From Flammula alnicola (taxonomy: Eukaryota; Basidiomycota; Agaricomycetes; Agaricales; Strophariaceae): a stretch of 64,000 bases of DNA. The position numbers were made by a program, and so were the translations under genes. This document shows, piece by piece, positions 50,692 to 62,267 of this stretch. Position 1 is the stretch's first letter. Every line of letters begins with the position of its first letter. The notes below the pieces were generated by a model. The model was not told the DNA's origin and ran no database searches. It saw nothing but the letters and a program-made list of their open reading frames with translations. The stretch covers positions 124,001 through 188,000 of the forward strand of contig JADNRV010000101.1 of the NCBI GenBank assembly GCA_015499995.1. The letters run 5' to 3'.

Positions 50692-53392
50692 AGTTCATTA
50701 AAGGCTGAAACTCGGACGATAAAACTACAAGACTGGTGCTTACTCGGAAACTGGGTAAACCCACGTCTTCGTTGTTGAGCTGGTCACCTCGAGTTGAGTC
50801 TTGCCAATACGTTCGTCGTTCTGAACGCGTTCAGAAAACCAGCATCGAGTGATCGATAATCATAAATCAGCACGTGATGTATGTACCTCGCCAAAAAATA
50901 CTGACTGTGGGAATTGATTCCTTCATCTCGCTCTTCCCTAGTCTCCCGTAGTCAGACTAACAAAATTCGTAAGTCTTTTTTATTGTATTGATCGACGACT
51001 TACTAGTCTGATTTCACGCGCGCTGGTCGAACCGTGCTGCACGATTTCAACTTTAAGATCACGTGTTTTGCCTAAATCCGGTCAGTTTCTTGACCTCATC
51101 GAACATCTCTTACGACTCCTTGACCTCGCCGTTCTCGAGCTCGAAGTTCCAGGCTTCCGAAAAGCTAGATACCTACGCCCGCAACGCCTTTGTACAATAA
51201 TTCTCATTTTATATCATCAAATCCAGCCCTCGTTGCTTGGAACTCCACCACAACATTTTATGCGCTTTCCATCGAGGGCATGGCACATTGCTTCAAGTTG
51301 ATAGTCGCGCGGTTCTATAGGTCGCAGCTGACGTTTGGCCGGAATATCAGTAATAAGCACACGGCCAGCTACCGTATTGTAGACATGCTATGGGGCATTG
51401 CATGTTGCGGGGGTTCAGGTGGCGCCATTATAATTAATTTTATCTACGATAAGCTATTTACATGGGGGAGAGATGGGAGAGACTCTAGAGGGGCAAACAT
51501 TGGTAAGGTCGACGCGTCAGATTTGCTTGGTCGTACTTGGTCATGCATGTGACGGTTGAAAGTTCGAAATCGTGCTGCGTGGTCTGACCCCCGTACGTGA
51601 AAACAGACTCGCTCTTCCCCAGGACACGACGAATTCAAATAATTCAAGCTAGGTAATTGTAGCCATTTGTTGTGCAGAGTAGAAAACGATTCGTGTCATT
51701 TACTTTCAGCTGCGTGAGCAACGCAGTTTCCGCAGGAAGTAAGACGTATATCAGTATCATACACTTCACATGGGGTGCATAGTTGTTCGAACTTCGATGA
51801 TCCAACATATCTGATTGAATGTAACACTGTTACCAATCCTGCTTTCTTTTTCTCTCTCAGAAAAAAAGAGATTGCAGTAACTTCGGAACGGCCTTGACGC
51901 GCTGGTCGAGTAGTAGAGCATTTAAGTTCATCCAAGAGTCGTACGTATCTGCTTGATACTCATAGCGAAACATGCACGCTGTGTGGACCGAAAGACTTGG
52001 AAATATCGCCCATTTAATTCGAGGGAAAATCGTAGCTCAAATCGCTACCAATGCTCGAATTGAAGACAGCAGACTGGTCATTCGTCGTTCGCATCACGAA
52101 TCTATGTATAGAAATCAGGTCCAATTATGATTGTCGTCTGTTTTGATCCAGCATCGAATCATTTACTCGGAGCCATGGATAATAATAACTGGTGAACGGT
52201 TGGCAGTGCAGCCACCGCAAAAGACTGTCTAATAGCCACGAATGACGGTCAGACACGATTCCCAGACATATCAAGGCCGTAGACTGTTAGACGGAGCGTG
52301 GAGGCGGTGCTATACGCCGTATGCCGTGAGCGAATGAGGACGCGACAAGAGCATTGAATGATCGTGCGGCCGACTCCTAGGCAAGCGGAATGAGACTATG
52401 AGATAGTCCTCGAATGAACGAGGTTATTGAAATATTTCGTCCTTGCTTTTCCTGACTCCATAGCCCGAGACATAATGAGCTGAGGCATTCCGTCGGCGTT
52501 TGAGCGCCTATAGTAACTTAGTGCGGAGACGATCACCAGGAGAAGCTAGGAGTGTTTAATTAAATCCCTTCCTCCGAAAGTCGGCGCCATGATGGGAGTT
52601 GCGCATTCAGCGGCACTCCTATCTGAATCCTCGAGAGATAGAAAACTCGTGTCCAGCGACCACGTCGGGTGATCCGGGGTTGCAAAGCAGCCGGACGGTG
52701 AGCGTCGGTTCCGGGTTAACCAGCGTGCGTCATCGGGCCCAGCTGACTTGGCCAGCCTGCGCCGGAAGAATCATGAGCACAATGAATATGCAAGGCCAGG
52801 CCGTAGAGGTGGAGCCTTTCGGTAAAGGGAGGTGTCAGCGAAGGGTTGGAGTCCTCCAATGGCTCGGGATTGTTCTCTGAAGAAGAATCGCTAGCCGCAT
52901 GCAGCAGAATGTAGCCAAGGCCTTTGTCGAAACCTGTGCATTTCGGCCAAGGAATGAAGGCAAGCAGACAAAGGTTGTGTGGTGGAGTGTGGATATGTTG
53001 TACGGCATATCCGAAAAGAGCTACAAAGGGCAACAACAATCCTCCAACCTCTCGCTCTCGAAAGTTCTCCAACTTCCCGTGGTTGCTTTTCGATCAAACA
53101 AAATTCTATGCATGCGCACCGAAATGTGGAGTGATGGCGCAAGAATGAGGGAAAACGGAGAAGAAGAAGGGGAGATAGAAAAAGAATGAATATCTGGCAA
53201 TCTTCCGAGACCAGAATCGCTCGGAATCCGGTGGCTCGTGCGCCCTGTGAAAGCGTGAGAACTTGAAACGTTTTGTTTGGGAGGCAAAAGGAGACGAACT
53301 TTCCATTCCTCCCTTCCTTCCGCCCCCTCCTCACACACTCACCACCACCACATCCTCAAGCAACTATCAAATCTTCGACTTCGCTTATTCAA
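50692..53392. other. Long intergenic stretch upstream of histone H3, no supported gene
   Basis: About 2.7 kb without domain-bearing frames. 50930-51600 and 51900-52500 have frames of less than 125 codons with no known content. 52590-53340 has overlapping frames on both strands that look random. Promoter elements for H3 presumably lie in 53250-53390, which is C- and CA-rich. No divergent H4 gene is present. Confidence 0.45.
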
Positions 53393-54281
<889 letters not shown>

Positions 54282-55338
54282 GAGCTTTCATCCACCGCCC
54301 CAACGCCATGACACTGTACCGGGATATTCACCAGGACGGATAATCAACCATCTTGTTCATCCATCAGTGACGGCTATGCGCCGACGGGATATGCATCGCA
54401 CTACTCAATCAACACCGCTGCTATGTATCCCGTCGTCGTCGTCGTCGCCGTCTCTTGTTTTAGTCGTACTGCATCCCGTCCCGTTCTCGTCGGCTTCTTT
54501 ATTGGTTGTTTTTCTTTTCTTTTCTTTTTGTTAATATATACATACACCACCTTCGTCCCGTCTCTATCTCTCCCCCGGTCCCGTCGTCAACCTTACCGCT
54601 ACTGGTTATCGTAGTATGCAGGTCCTTGCGTGTACTATATTATTCCTTTCGCTCTGTGTATTTGAATGCTTTATCTATCGGCTATGGTTACTATGGTACT
54701 GTGCCATGGCTGTCAATCAGACTACTTAGGACTTCGCAGCCTGCCATGCTGCTGCGCAACGGTAATGACGTGGCTGTCAAATTTCTGAAAATGTCGTCGT
54801 CCTATTCCAGGCTACCAATGATACATGTATTGCAATAAGGAAAAACAAGATAGTATGCTTGAATAGTTCAGTTGTGAGATAGCAAAATTAACTATAGACC
54901 TTATGTAGAGTAGGTATATCTCAATGATAAGAGGAATCACCGAACGACCCAGAAGAGGCCGCAGAAGACGAGGAAGCAAATTTAAATTAAGCCCAGAAAT
55001 TCCCTTTGTCACGTGACCGGGATAAAATTCAAAGCCACTCGTCCAACGTTCAAATTTCAAGACTCCGTGAAACCATGTCCTAAGGAAGGACTGGACCACA
55101 CAGAGTATCGTACTACAATAGAGAAAGTCTCCACGATGGCCGTAGGAGCTGCAGAAGCAAATTGGCCAGGAATTCTTTTATGCGGTGTTCGTCGCTGGTT
55201 TGCCCGGAATCATCTTCACAGGAGGCAACTCCCTAGGCGCACAGTCCAGTGCTTTATAATACAGGATGCCTTCTTTGCCTTCCATAGCGTCTGCGTTACC
55301 GTGTTTTCTGCATAAAGAAAAAAGGATGTGGATTAAGA
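54282..55338. other. 3' flank of H3 and intergenic, no gene
   Basis: Pyrimidine-rich first part (H3 3' UTR), then A/T-rich sequence. No frame with recognisable content. Confidence 0.5.
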
Positions 55339-58131
55339 TCACTGACACCATGATGGGACTACGCACGGGTTAGATCTGAAGTGTCCCTGGAGCGCCGCCC
55401 AGGTGATACGCCCCACGTCTGATTGCGTGTCTCTGCACCGCATGCACTTCCAGATTTTTTGGTTCTGCGGCGTGAGGTAGTTACGCTTGGCGCACTCGAT
55501 AGCCTCGAGGCGCTTGGCTTCGGCGGTGTCGGGCGGGGAGAGACATTCCCAGGTGACGCGTGCGTCGCCGAAGTGGGCTTTGAGGCAGTGTTGGACCTGC
55601 AAAACGAGGTTAGCGTCAGTCTTACTGCGAAGCGAGAGCGTTGAACGTAGACGGAATTTGTGGCTTACAGCGTCCCGCCACGCCCAGACGCGGACCTTCC
55701 TCTGCCCATCGCACCTGGCGCCAAACGTGCATTTCAAGCATGCAAGGCGCGGATCGCGCCCATCCAGCTCCGCCGTGGTCGTGCTCGCATAGTCCATCCC
55801 ACACGCGTCCAATATATTCCGCGTCGCCCTCGACGCCTTGGCGTCAAACGGCAAGAACTCCATCGTCCACCTATCCCTCCGACACCACGCGTACTCGCCG
55901 TGCACGTCCAGATTCTTATGCTCCCCCGCCCTGTCCTCGTCGAAGCTGTAGCGCTTCACGGCGTTGCACGGGTGGAACAGGAACTCGGGGAACCACATGC
56001 ACGGCGCGCGCTCGTCGCGCGCGTCGCGAGGGCTCGTGCCCGCGGGGAAGAGCGCGTCGTCCTTGATCCGCTTCTCGTCGTACACCCAGTGCACCCCGCG
56101 CGCGCACCGGAACACGACCACCGCGAGCGCGAGGTTGGCCTGCATCGTCGATAAGGGGCACCATATGCTCCACTCGAGCTCTGCACAGACGCGGCTGTCC
56201 GCTGCGCGCACCCAGAGGCTGCGAAGCGTGTTGAGCCGCCAGGTCTCGATGGCGGGCTGGATGTGGTGCTCGAGGAAGGGCACGATGTCGGACTGGAGTT
56301 TGAGGTCCGTCTCGTCGGGCGTGTTAAGGAGCCTTTCGATGACGGCGAACTCCAGAATGTCGGCAGGGCCGGGCATCAGCGTGTCTGGAGGGTATTTCAG
56401 GAGGTTCGGACCTCGTGTGCGCCAGCTGATGTACGCGTTGTGGACCATGATGCGTCGTTTGCGCAGGACAAGGAGGTGCTTGTCCTGTTCGAGGAGTTTT
56501 CTTGCGCGACGCATGTATCTGACCATGTCTTTTTCGATATTCGACCACACTAGTAGAAAAAATTGTTGGCAAAGTCTGGGCAGAATAATTCAGTGAACTG
56601 AAGAACTTACTTCTTTCTGTGAGAGGTTTAGGCTGCTTGATGTCGGGATGACTATGAAGCATTACGATACCAGGCCACGGCTGGATCGCACAGACTCCTC
56701 GATTCATTTTGTCGAGGAACGCGAGCTCTTCGTCGTATCCCATCACGCTGAGTTTTTGCCGGATGCTAGTTAGATAGTCATCAGTTCAACTTCGTGGGGT
56801 ACGAAACAAGAAAGGAAGACTCACTCAAACTCCCGTCCTGCACGTATTTCCTCTAACTCAGCCTCTCGGACGAGCGTAACGTTCTTGAGCCATTTTTTGC
56901 ATTCTTTCGCGTGCTGAAAATGAGACGTTAATGAGAAAATACATCGGAAAGGTGGTATATTGACGCATACCAAACGCCGAGCCTTGATCTCTTCTCTCCT
57001 CTTCTCTACAAACGCAGAACGGTCCCCTTCGACGGCGTCGAGTGCTATGATGAAAGCGTCTTTATCGTCGATGGTACAGTATCGGTCCCGCCCTTCGGAA
57101 TAAATATGTGAGTAGTAGAATTACCATATTGAGAAACGACCTACGATCGTTCCAATGACTGAAAGGGACTGCTTTCAAAATGATATCGTGAAGCTTATTC
57201 TCGCGTTCATAGGTCGACTCCGAAGTCAGTCTGGTTAATTGAGATAAATGGAGAGCGTATGCCAACACAAATCCAAGGAACTCACTTTATTTTGATGCAT
57301 TTGTTACAGTATCTCACTCGCAGGAGAAAGTTAATACTCTTCACGTTATTCGTCAAGCAATTCTGTGGTTTGATTGGTATCAGTGACAATCATCATAAGG
57401 TCGGTGATGACAAGGATATACGCACTTGACAGTGTGAATCGAAGACCAAGTTGGTCCAAAAGGGTAAAGATAGATCTTCAGGGCAAGCCGGGAGTTCCGG
57501 CACGTTCTCTAGAGCCGCTTTCCACACAAAGGTAGCGGAGCGATGGAGTAGTAGACGCCGAAGCTCCTTGGTCGTCCGTGAAAGGTAAAGAATGTCCACG
57601 GGCATCAGATGGCTGAAGATCTGCAAAACCGAGAAAAAACACGCGTCATGGATGCATCAAAAGGGATAATGTGATGTATGCTTACCTCAAAGAGCACGTC
57701 CAGAGGCAAAGAAGGCAACAGTCCGAGTTTCGCGCGTGAATTAGTTCGACGTAGGGAACTCGAAGAGCCCTCTTCCCCGTCGTCACTCATGGACAAGTCC
57801 TCATGCGTCTGCTCCCTCTTCACTTTCTTTTTCTGCGGCTGTCGCCAAACAACATCACGCCCGTTCCCTGCCGTGATCTTGAACTTCTTTGGGGCTGATT
57901 CAGACGACGCGACGCGTGCCGGCGACAAAGTGGGCGTGACTCCTACAGCGTTCGAGGTTCCAGGAGAGTTTTGACGCGTGTTTGAGGACGATGAGGCGCC
58001 GAAATAATCCTCGATTTTACGTTTCGCCTGTGGGGCGTGGTGCCAGTGCTATCTGAGCTCTGAAGGGTATTGGTGAGGTCGGCCCCCACTGTCGCGGTGA
58101 AACCCTCCAGGGTGAAGTTTACCGCGTCCAT
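55339..58131 (-). CDS. Multi-exon F-box protein
   Basis: Minus strand. A likely first exon starts at 58131 (MDAVNFTLEGFTAT). A second begins KRKIEDYFGASSSSNTRQNS after an intron ending in CACAG near 58027 and runs through a basic/acidic region to LLPSLPLDVLFE. The F-box is IFSHLMPVDILYLSRTTKEL, then LLLHRSATFVWKAALENVPE. Further exons give NCLTNNVKSINFLLRVRYCN, a charged helix AFVEKRREEIKARRL, KECKKWLKNVTLVREAELEE, then the long last exon (56550-55339) with Cys/His pairs (ACLKCTFGARC, KCMRCRDTQSD). The Cys pairs may bind zinc. The C-terminal end may be altered by a last intron. The role would be as an SCF substrate adaptor; the target is unknown. Confidence 0.75.
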
Positions 58132-58256
58132 CGTTTGTTAGATGAAGAGATTCGTGAGAAGGAGACGAGATATCTCGCGCAAGGGCAGTGGGTAAAGATC
58201 AAGCAACCTCCGAGCGGAGAAAAACGCGCTTGGTCACAATGTGACGTGTTGGTTCT

Positions 58257-58306
58257 GAGCATTATATTATTATATAATATTATATTATATATTATATAAT
58301 GCTCTT
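58257..58306. repeat. AT-rich imperfect palindrome
   Basis: Begins GAGCATTATAT and ends ATATAATGCTC with TA/ATT repeats between. It could fold into a hairpin. It lies between two divergent F-box genes. Confidence 0.6.
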
Positions 58307-58580
58307 CCCGTTTTCTACATCACGTGAGTAGGGCGGTTAGTGGCTCGATATATTTCAATTATTTCAAATTTGCGACATTCCACACCCGTCTCCCGTTTTC
58401 CAACCAAATCGCGTGATTATACCTCATTATCGATCAGCGCTCAGCAGTGATCAGTTCGACAACGTTAAGACGTGGACTTGTGTGGGTCTACTAGCGTATA
58501 TCGAGCTACTTTATTCTGTTCAATGTGAGCTCATTGGAATTTTAACGACCAAGTTTCAGCCTTTAATTTGCGTATCAGCG

Positions 58581-60233
58581 ATGGATTGTTCGTGCTTTCG
58601 ATGCTCCGAACCCGAAGAGGGTTCTTATCCCAAGCCGTGCGCGATTGTGAATGGAGAACCGTGCTCTCAGTGTGTGGCAGCAAACGCATTGGAAGACGAG
58701 ATACACGCCGTCGAGGAATTTCTTTCAAGCCTAAAGGCCAAGCGTCGTCCCATTCGACACAGGATGAACGAACTTCACGATCCATTTTCTTCCAGACTTC
58801 CCCCTGAAATCGTATCCGACATCTTCATGACCTTTCTGCCAGAGGACGTGTGCAACAACTACGGCGTCGTCGAGTCCGACAACACTGCGACCACACCATT
58901 GCGTCTCGGTGCCGTATGTCAGGCCTGGCGTGCAATTGCTTGGTCGACTCCCCAGCTTTGGACTTCCATCTGCATTAACCTGTTTAACGACAACCTCTAT
59001 GTTGCTGAAGTCGTCCGAGACTGGCTCAGTAGGTCGGGTCAACTTCCGTTATATATTCGCCTCTACGCAAAAATAATCTTTGAATTACCGTTCGGAGATG
59101 AGCCTTATATCAAGCTGTTGATCAGCGCTGTCGTCGCTCATTCCAACCGTTGGGTGTACTTGGACATGGACCTCCCCAAATTTATCATGATGCGTGTGCG
59201 CTGCACCTCTCCAATGCCTTTGGTGTTGAAAACATTGAAGCTTGATTTTCCACTGGCCATCTTCAGGGGGGAAGAGAGACAACTCCTTCCCGGTGAGAAA
59301 CTCAGCCTAAATGCGATCGTCAGTCCAACGGAGGTGGTTTTGGGGGAATTTTGCCCCTTCCAGATCGACATCGGGTGGAATGACCTCACGCACCTGAATG
59401 CCGGTAAAGTTTCGATTAATGAATGCTTCGAACTCCTCCAGAAAGCCCCTCAGATGACGCATTGCACAGTAAACATCTATGGAGAACGTGGTGACTTCCC
59501 TATATCACAAACCGTCGTCCAGCATCCTCGCCTGACTTTCCTTGACATCGATTATGAAATCGACACGGGAATATATACATTCCTCGAACGGACATCATTT
59601 CCAGCGCTGAAGACTTGGAAGCACTTTGCATGCCCCAGCGTCGAGCAGGAGCTCCCCATTAACTACATTATAGCTCACATCGAACGTTCCTCGTGTCGGT
59701 TGGAAAGGATGGCGCTATTCCGATGTGATAATGCGACAATTGATTCCAGTGAACTCAACAAACTTCTCCGAGCAACGCCATCGCTGAAATATCTCGTATG
59801 CGGTCATGAGACAAGTCAGGGGACAACAGATCCGAATTACTACGACCCTCTCCTAAAGCTCCTTTCCGCTTCTGCATCGTGCGAACAGGTTGTGGAAAGG
59901 GAAACATTTCTGCCACACCTAGAGGCCCTGGACATCATAGATCACAACGGCCAGCAATCATTTTCTTGGGACTACATTCCTGGGATCTTCGGATTTGATC
60001 GCGATGCTATCACGCCATTCCTCCGTCACGAGTCTTCGAATCGCAGGCCTCTACGCTTTTTCCGTGTTGGACTGCCGCAAAATTTTAAAGGTCCCGTCGA
60101 TCGAGATATCATTCGTCTGTTGTCACCCCTCATGGACCAAGGCCTCAAGTTGGAAATCATTCAGGACTGGGAACCCCGGCCAAACAATTTGTGTAATAAG
60201 TATGACATGCTTCAGTTATCATGGCTGCATTGA
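58581..60233 (+). CDS. F-box protein, paralogue of 48958-50691
   Basis: 550 residues from the ATG at 58581 (MDCSCFRCSEPEEGSYPKPC), chosen because the Cys cluster YPKPCAIVNGEPCSQC matches the start of the paralogue; the frame is open further upstream to 58413. The F-box is LPPEIVSDIFMTFLPE ... LRLGAVCQAWRAIAWSTPQL. The body shares many blocks with the paralogue: RVRCTSPMPLVLKTLKLDFP, ISINECFELLQKAPQMTH-like VSINECFELLQKAPQMTH, FLERTSFPALKTWKH, WDYIPGIFGFDRD and HPRLTFLDIDYE. The C terminus is shorter by some 30 residues. The two copies are in opposite orientation about 8 kb apart, a duplication with divergence. Intact. Confidence 0.88.
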   Translation: MDCSCFRCSEPEEGSYPKPCAIVNGEPCSQCVAANALEDEIHAVEEFLSSLKAKRRPIRHRMNELHDPFSSRLPPEIVSDIFMTFLPEDVCNNYGVVESDNTATTPLRLGAVCQAWRAIAWSTPQLWTSICINLFNDNLYVAEVVRDWLSRSGQLPLYIRLYAKIIFELPFGDEPYIKLLISAVVAHSNRWVYLDMDLPKFIMMRVRCTSPMPLVLKTLKLDFPLAIFRGEERQLLPGEKLSLNAIVSPTEVVLGEFCPFQIDIGWNDLTHLNAGKVSINECFELLQKAPQMTHCTVNIYGERGDFPISQTVVQHPRLTFLDIDYEIDTGIYTFLERTSFPALKTWKHFACPSVEQELPINYIIAHIERSSCRLERMALFRCDNATIDSSELNKLLRATPSLKYLVCGHETSQGTTDPNYYDPLLKLLSASASCEQVVERETFLPHLEALDIIDHNGQQSFSWDYIPGIFGFDRDAITPFLRHESSNRRPLRFFRVGLPQNFKGPVDRDIIRLLSPLMDQGLKLEIIQDWEPRPNNLCNKYDMLQLSWLH

Positions 60234-60429
60234 CTTTCATCGGACAGCACTCCATAATACTCCTCGCTTTTGTGCGTAAAACGAACTTGAAATAAATTTA
60301 TCTATTCTGAATTGGTTTCAGTTGTAATTTAAAAACAAACATGCATCGTGAATTCGGACGAACAATGAGAAATGCATAGACCTAGTACGGTCGGATTGCG
60401 TGTATCGGAAATGTCGAGAATGCCGTATA

Positions 60430-60696
60430 CTGTACCATTTTAATTAATTCGGCCGTCACGCGTCACAGGGCTTGTGGATGTGGCCGAAATCGGACGGTTG
60501 TCCCAGGTCACAAACACTTTGGCCGGCGCTCCAGATCAGTTGGTACCTCCGGAGCGCTCCGCGGGGCGCAAGCGCCCCGCATATTGGCCGAATTTTTGGT
60601 ATGTGTCTCAGGTCACAGGTCAGTTTGGCCGATGTACAAATTTCGTCCACATGGTCACAGGTCACAGCCCCGGCCGAACTAATTAAAATGGTACAG
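60430..60696. mobile_element. MITE with 26-28 bp inverted repeats and TA flanks (Tc1/mariner-like)
   Basis: 267 bp. The left end CTGTACCATTTTAATTA (continuing ATTCGGCCG) and the right end complement CTGTACCATTTTAATTA (continuing GTTCGGCCG) differ at one base. TA occurs at both flanks (60428-60429 and 60697-60698). The interior has CAGGTCACA direct repeats and a GC-rich hairpin (GCGGGGCGCAAGCGCCCCGC at 60560-60579). No coding capacity. Confidence 0.85.
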
Positions 60697-60999
60697 TAAT
60701 CGGAGTGAGGCATCAGTTACTTTATAATCACAGTTCAACTTTTAATGCTCAGCTCAATTACAAGAGTAGTCTTGGACTGATGCCATGATGTAGCTACTTG
60801 GCGGGGCTCAGGCAGTACTTTAGGGTTATCCTCGAATATAGTTTTCATCCAAGGTTATTCGATTCCTTGAAATTCATTGTAAAAAGATAGTTACCCTCCA
60901 AGGAGCCATGTCCACACCAGACCATGGAACTCAGCGAACGGACTGACCGTGAAGCAGGCGCGCCACTTTGTCGCCAGCGAAACGTGCGACGAAGGCGAT
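60697..60999. other. Intergenic, nothing seen
   Basis: A/T-rich, no frame with recognisable content. Confidence 0.5.
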
Positions 61000-61213
61000 C
61001 CGAGAAAAAATACGCCTCATGAATGCATCAATGGGATACTGCCATGTATGCTTATCTCAAAGAGCGCGTCCAGAGGCAAAGAAGGCAACGGTCCGAGTTT
61101 GGCGCGTGAATTCGTTCGACGGAAGGAAATTGAAGAGCCTTATTCCCCGTCGTCACTCGTGGACAAGTCCTCATGTGTCCGTTCCCTCTTCACTTTCTTT
61201 TTCTGCGGCTCCG
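61000..61213 (-). pseudogene. Duplicated fragment of the F-box gene at 55339-58131
   Basis: Closely matches 57638-57846 in the same orientation, covering the end of the second exon, its donor site and intron (AAAGAGCGCGTCCAGAGGCA, GACAAGTCCTCATG, TCACTTTCTTTTTCTGCGGC). Similarity stops at 61213, where synthetase-like sequence of the other strand begins. It has no start or continuation. Confidence 0.8.
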
Positions 61214-61214
61214 A

Positions 61215-61820
61215 CCACACTGCCGACTTTATTAACTATCGTACCACGTCCAAAGACAGCGCCAGGGACTTTAAAACTATCCCAGGCGTTGAAGGCTCCA
61301 GAGACCCCGACGATGAAATCGACGAATCCCGAGTCGGCATCTGCTCCATCGCCGCTGGAGGGCAGTACGACGGCCTCGTAAGTGCATTCCTCGCTGCGCC
61401 GCATGCTTGGACCTGAAGGAGAGGGTTGGGTTGGCTAATGAGTTGAGGGCAGTGGGCATTAAGGTGTGTTTTCGTTCTTCTTCGTTCTTCTTCGTTTTCT
61501 TTATCCACTCGGCTAACCTAACCTCCACCTTACTTACTTAGACCGACTTCCTCGCAAAACCCAAACCCAAACTCCTAGCACAGTTCGCAGTGGGGGATAA
61601 AGGCGAGACGAAGTGCCGTTCGCCGTCATATTCGGCGCGGATGAGCTCAGCGCGGGTATGGTCACCATCAAGCAGCAGCAGTGGGAGATTGTAGATGGGA
61701 AGATGGTGACCGGTGAAGGTCGAAAGTGCGGATAATGGCACGCAGGTAAGCCGGCGGGCAGAGTTAGTTGAGTGGATCAAGGGGATGGAGGCGTGGAGGG
61801 AGTGGGGTAAGGGGGCGTGA
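61215..61820 (+). pseudogene. 3' fragment of a histidyl-tRNA synthetase gene
   Basis: Readable pieces: DEIDESRVGICSIAAGGQYD (the motif GSIAAGGRYD of class II HisRS), then after a gap VGLANELRAVGIK | TDFLAKPKPKLLAQFAVGDK with an intron at about 61470-61541, then, one frame off, VIFGADELSAGMVTIKQQQW and EIVDGKMVTGEG, then RAELVEWIKGMEAWREWGKG and a stop at 61818. The order is that of the end of the catalytic core followed by the anticodon-binding domain. Internal deletion and frame breaks mark it as a pseudogene. A full functional gene is expected elsewhere in the genome. Confidence 0.75.
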
Positions 61821-62267
61821 TAAGGATGAGGAGGGAGGCGGGTGGAGGGGTGGAAATGATTAATTTATACCACGCTTTTGTGGAAACGAATGTTTTAGGA
61901 ATGCGAAAGGCATCGTCGTTTCTATCCGAGCCTGTGCTGATTTATATCTGCCGAAGTTGTTGGCACAAGCGCCCGAGGCATGGTCAGTGTCAATGTTATG
62001 CTTGTGGCTTGCCATATCCACATCACGTATTATAATTATAATTTAATCCGCCACCATAGCCACTGAGGCGTGACCGGTTGACCACACACAAGTTAGCTTG
62101 CGCAATGTCCTGTTCAAGTTGTAACTTGGCGGATAGAGAGTTGATGCAGTTATTCTCTGACTCGTGGATAAAGCTACATCCGGATTGGACAAACAGGTAC
62201 AGAGAAAAATGGTTCCCAGATGATTGATATTTACTTGAATTTACAGATTTTAGTCCATGTAGGCTTT
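61821..62267. other. Intergenic, nothing seen
   Basis: No frame with recognisable content on either strand. Confidence 0.5.

Noticed and set aside
51440..51600. tRNA-like T-arm text (GGTTGAAAGTTCGAAATC)
   Set aside because: No matching acceptor stem or anticodon arm could be found at the right distances.
52891..53334. Divergent histone H4 partner upstream of H3
   Set aside because: The minus-strand frames there show no histone residues.
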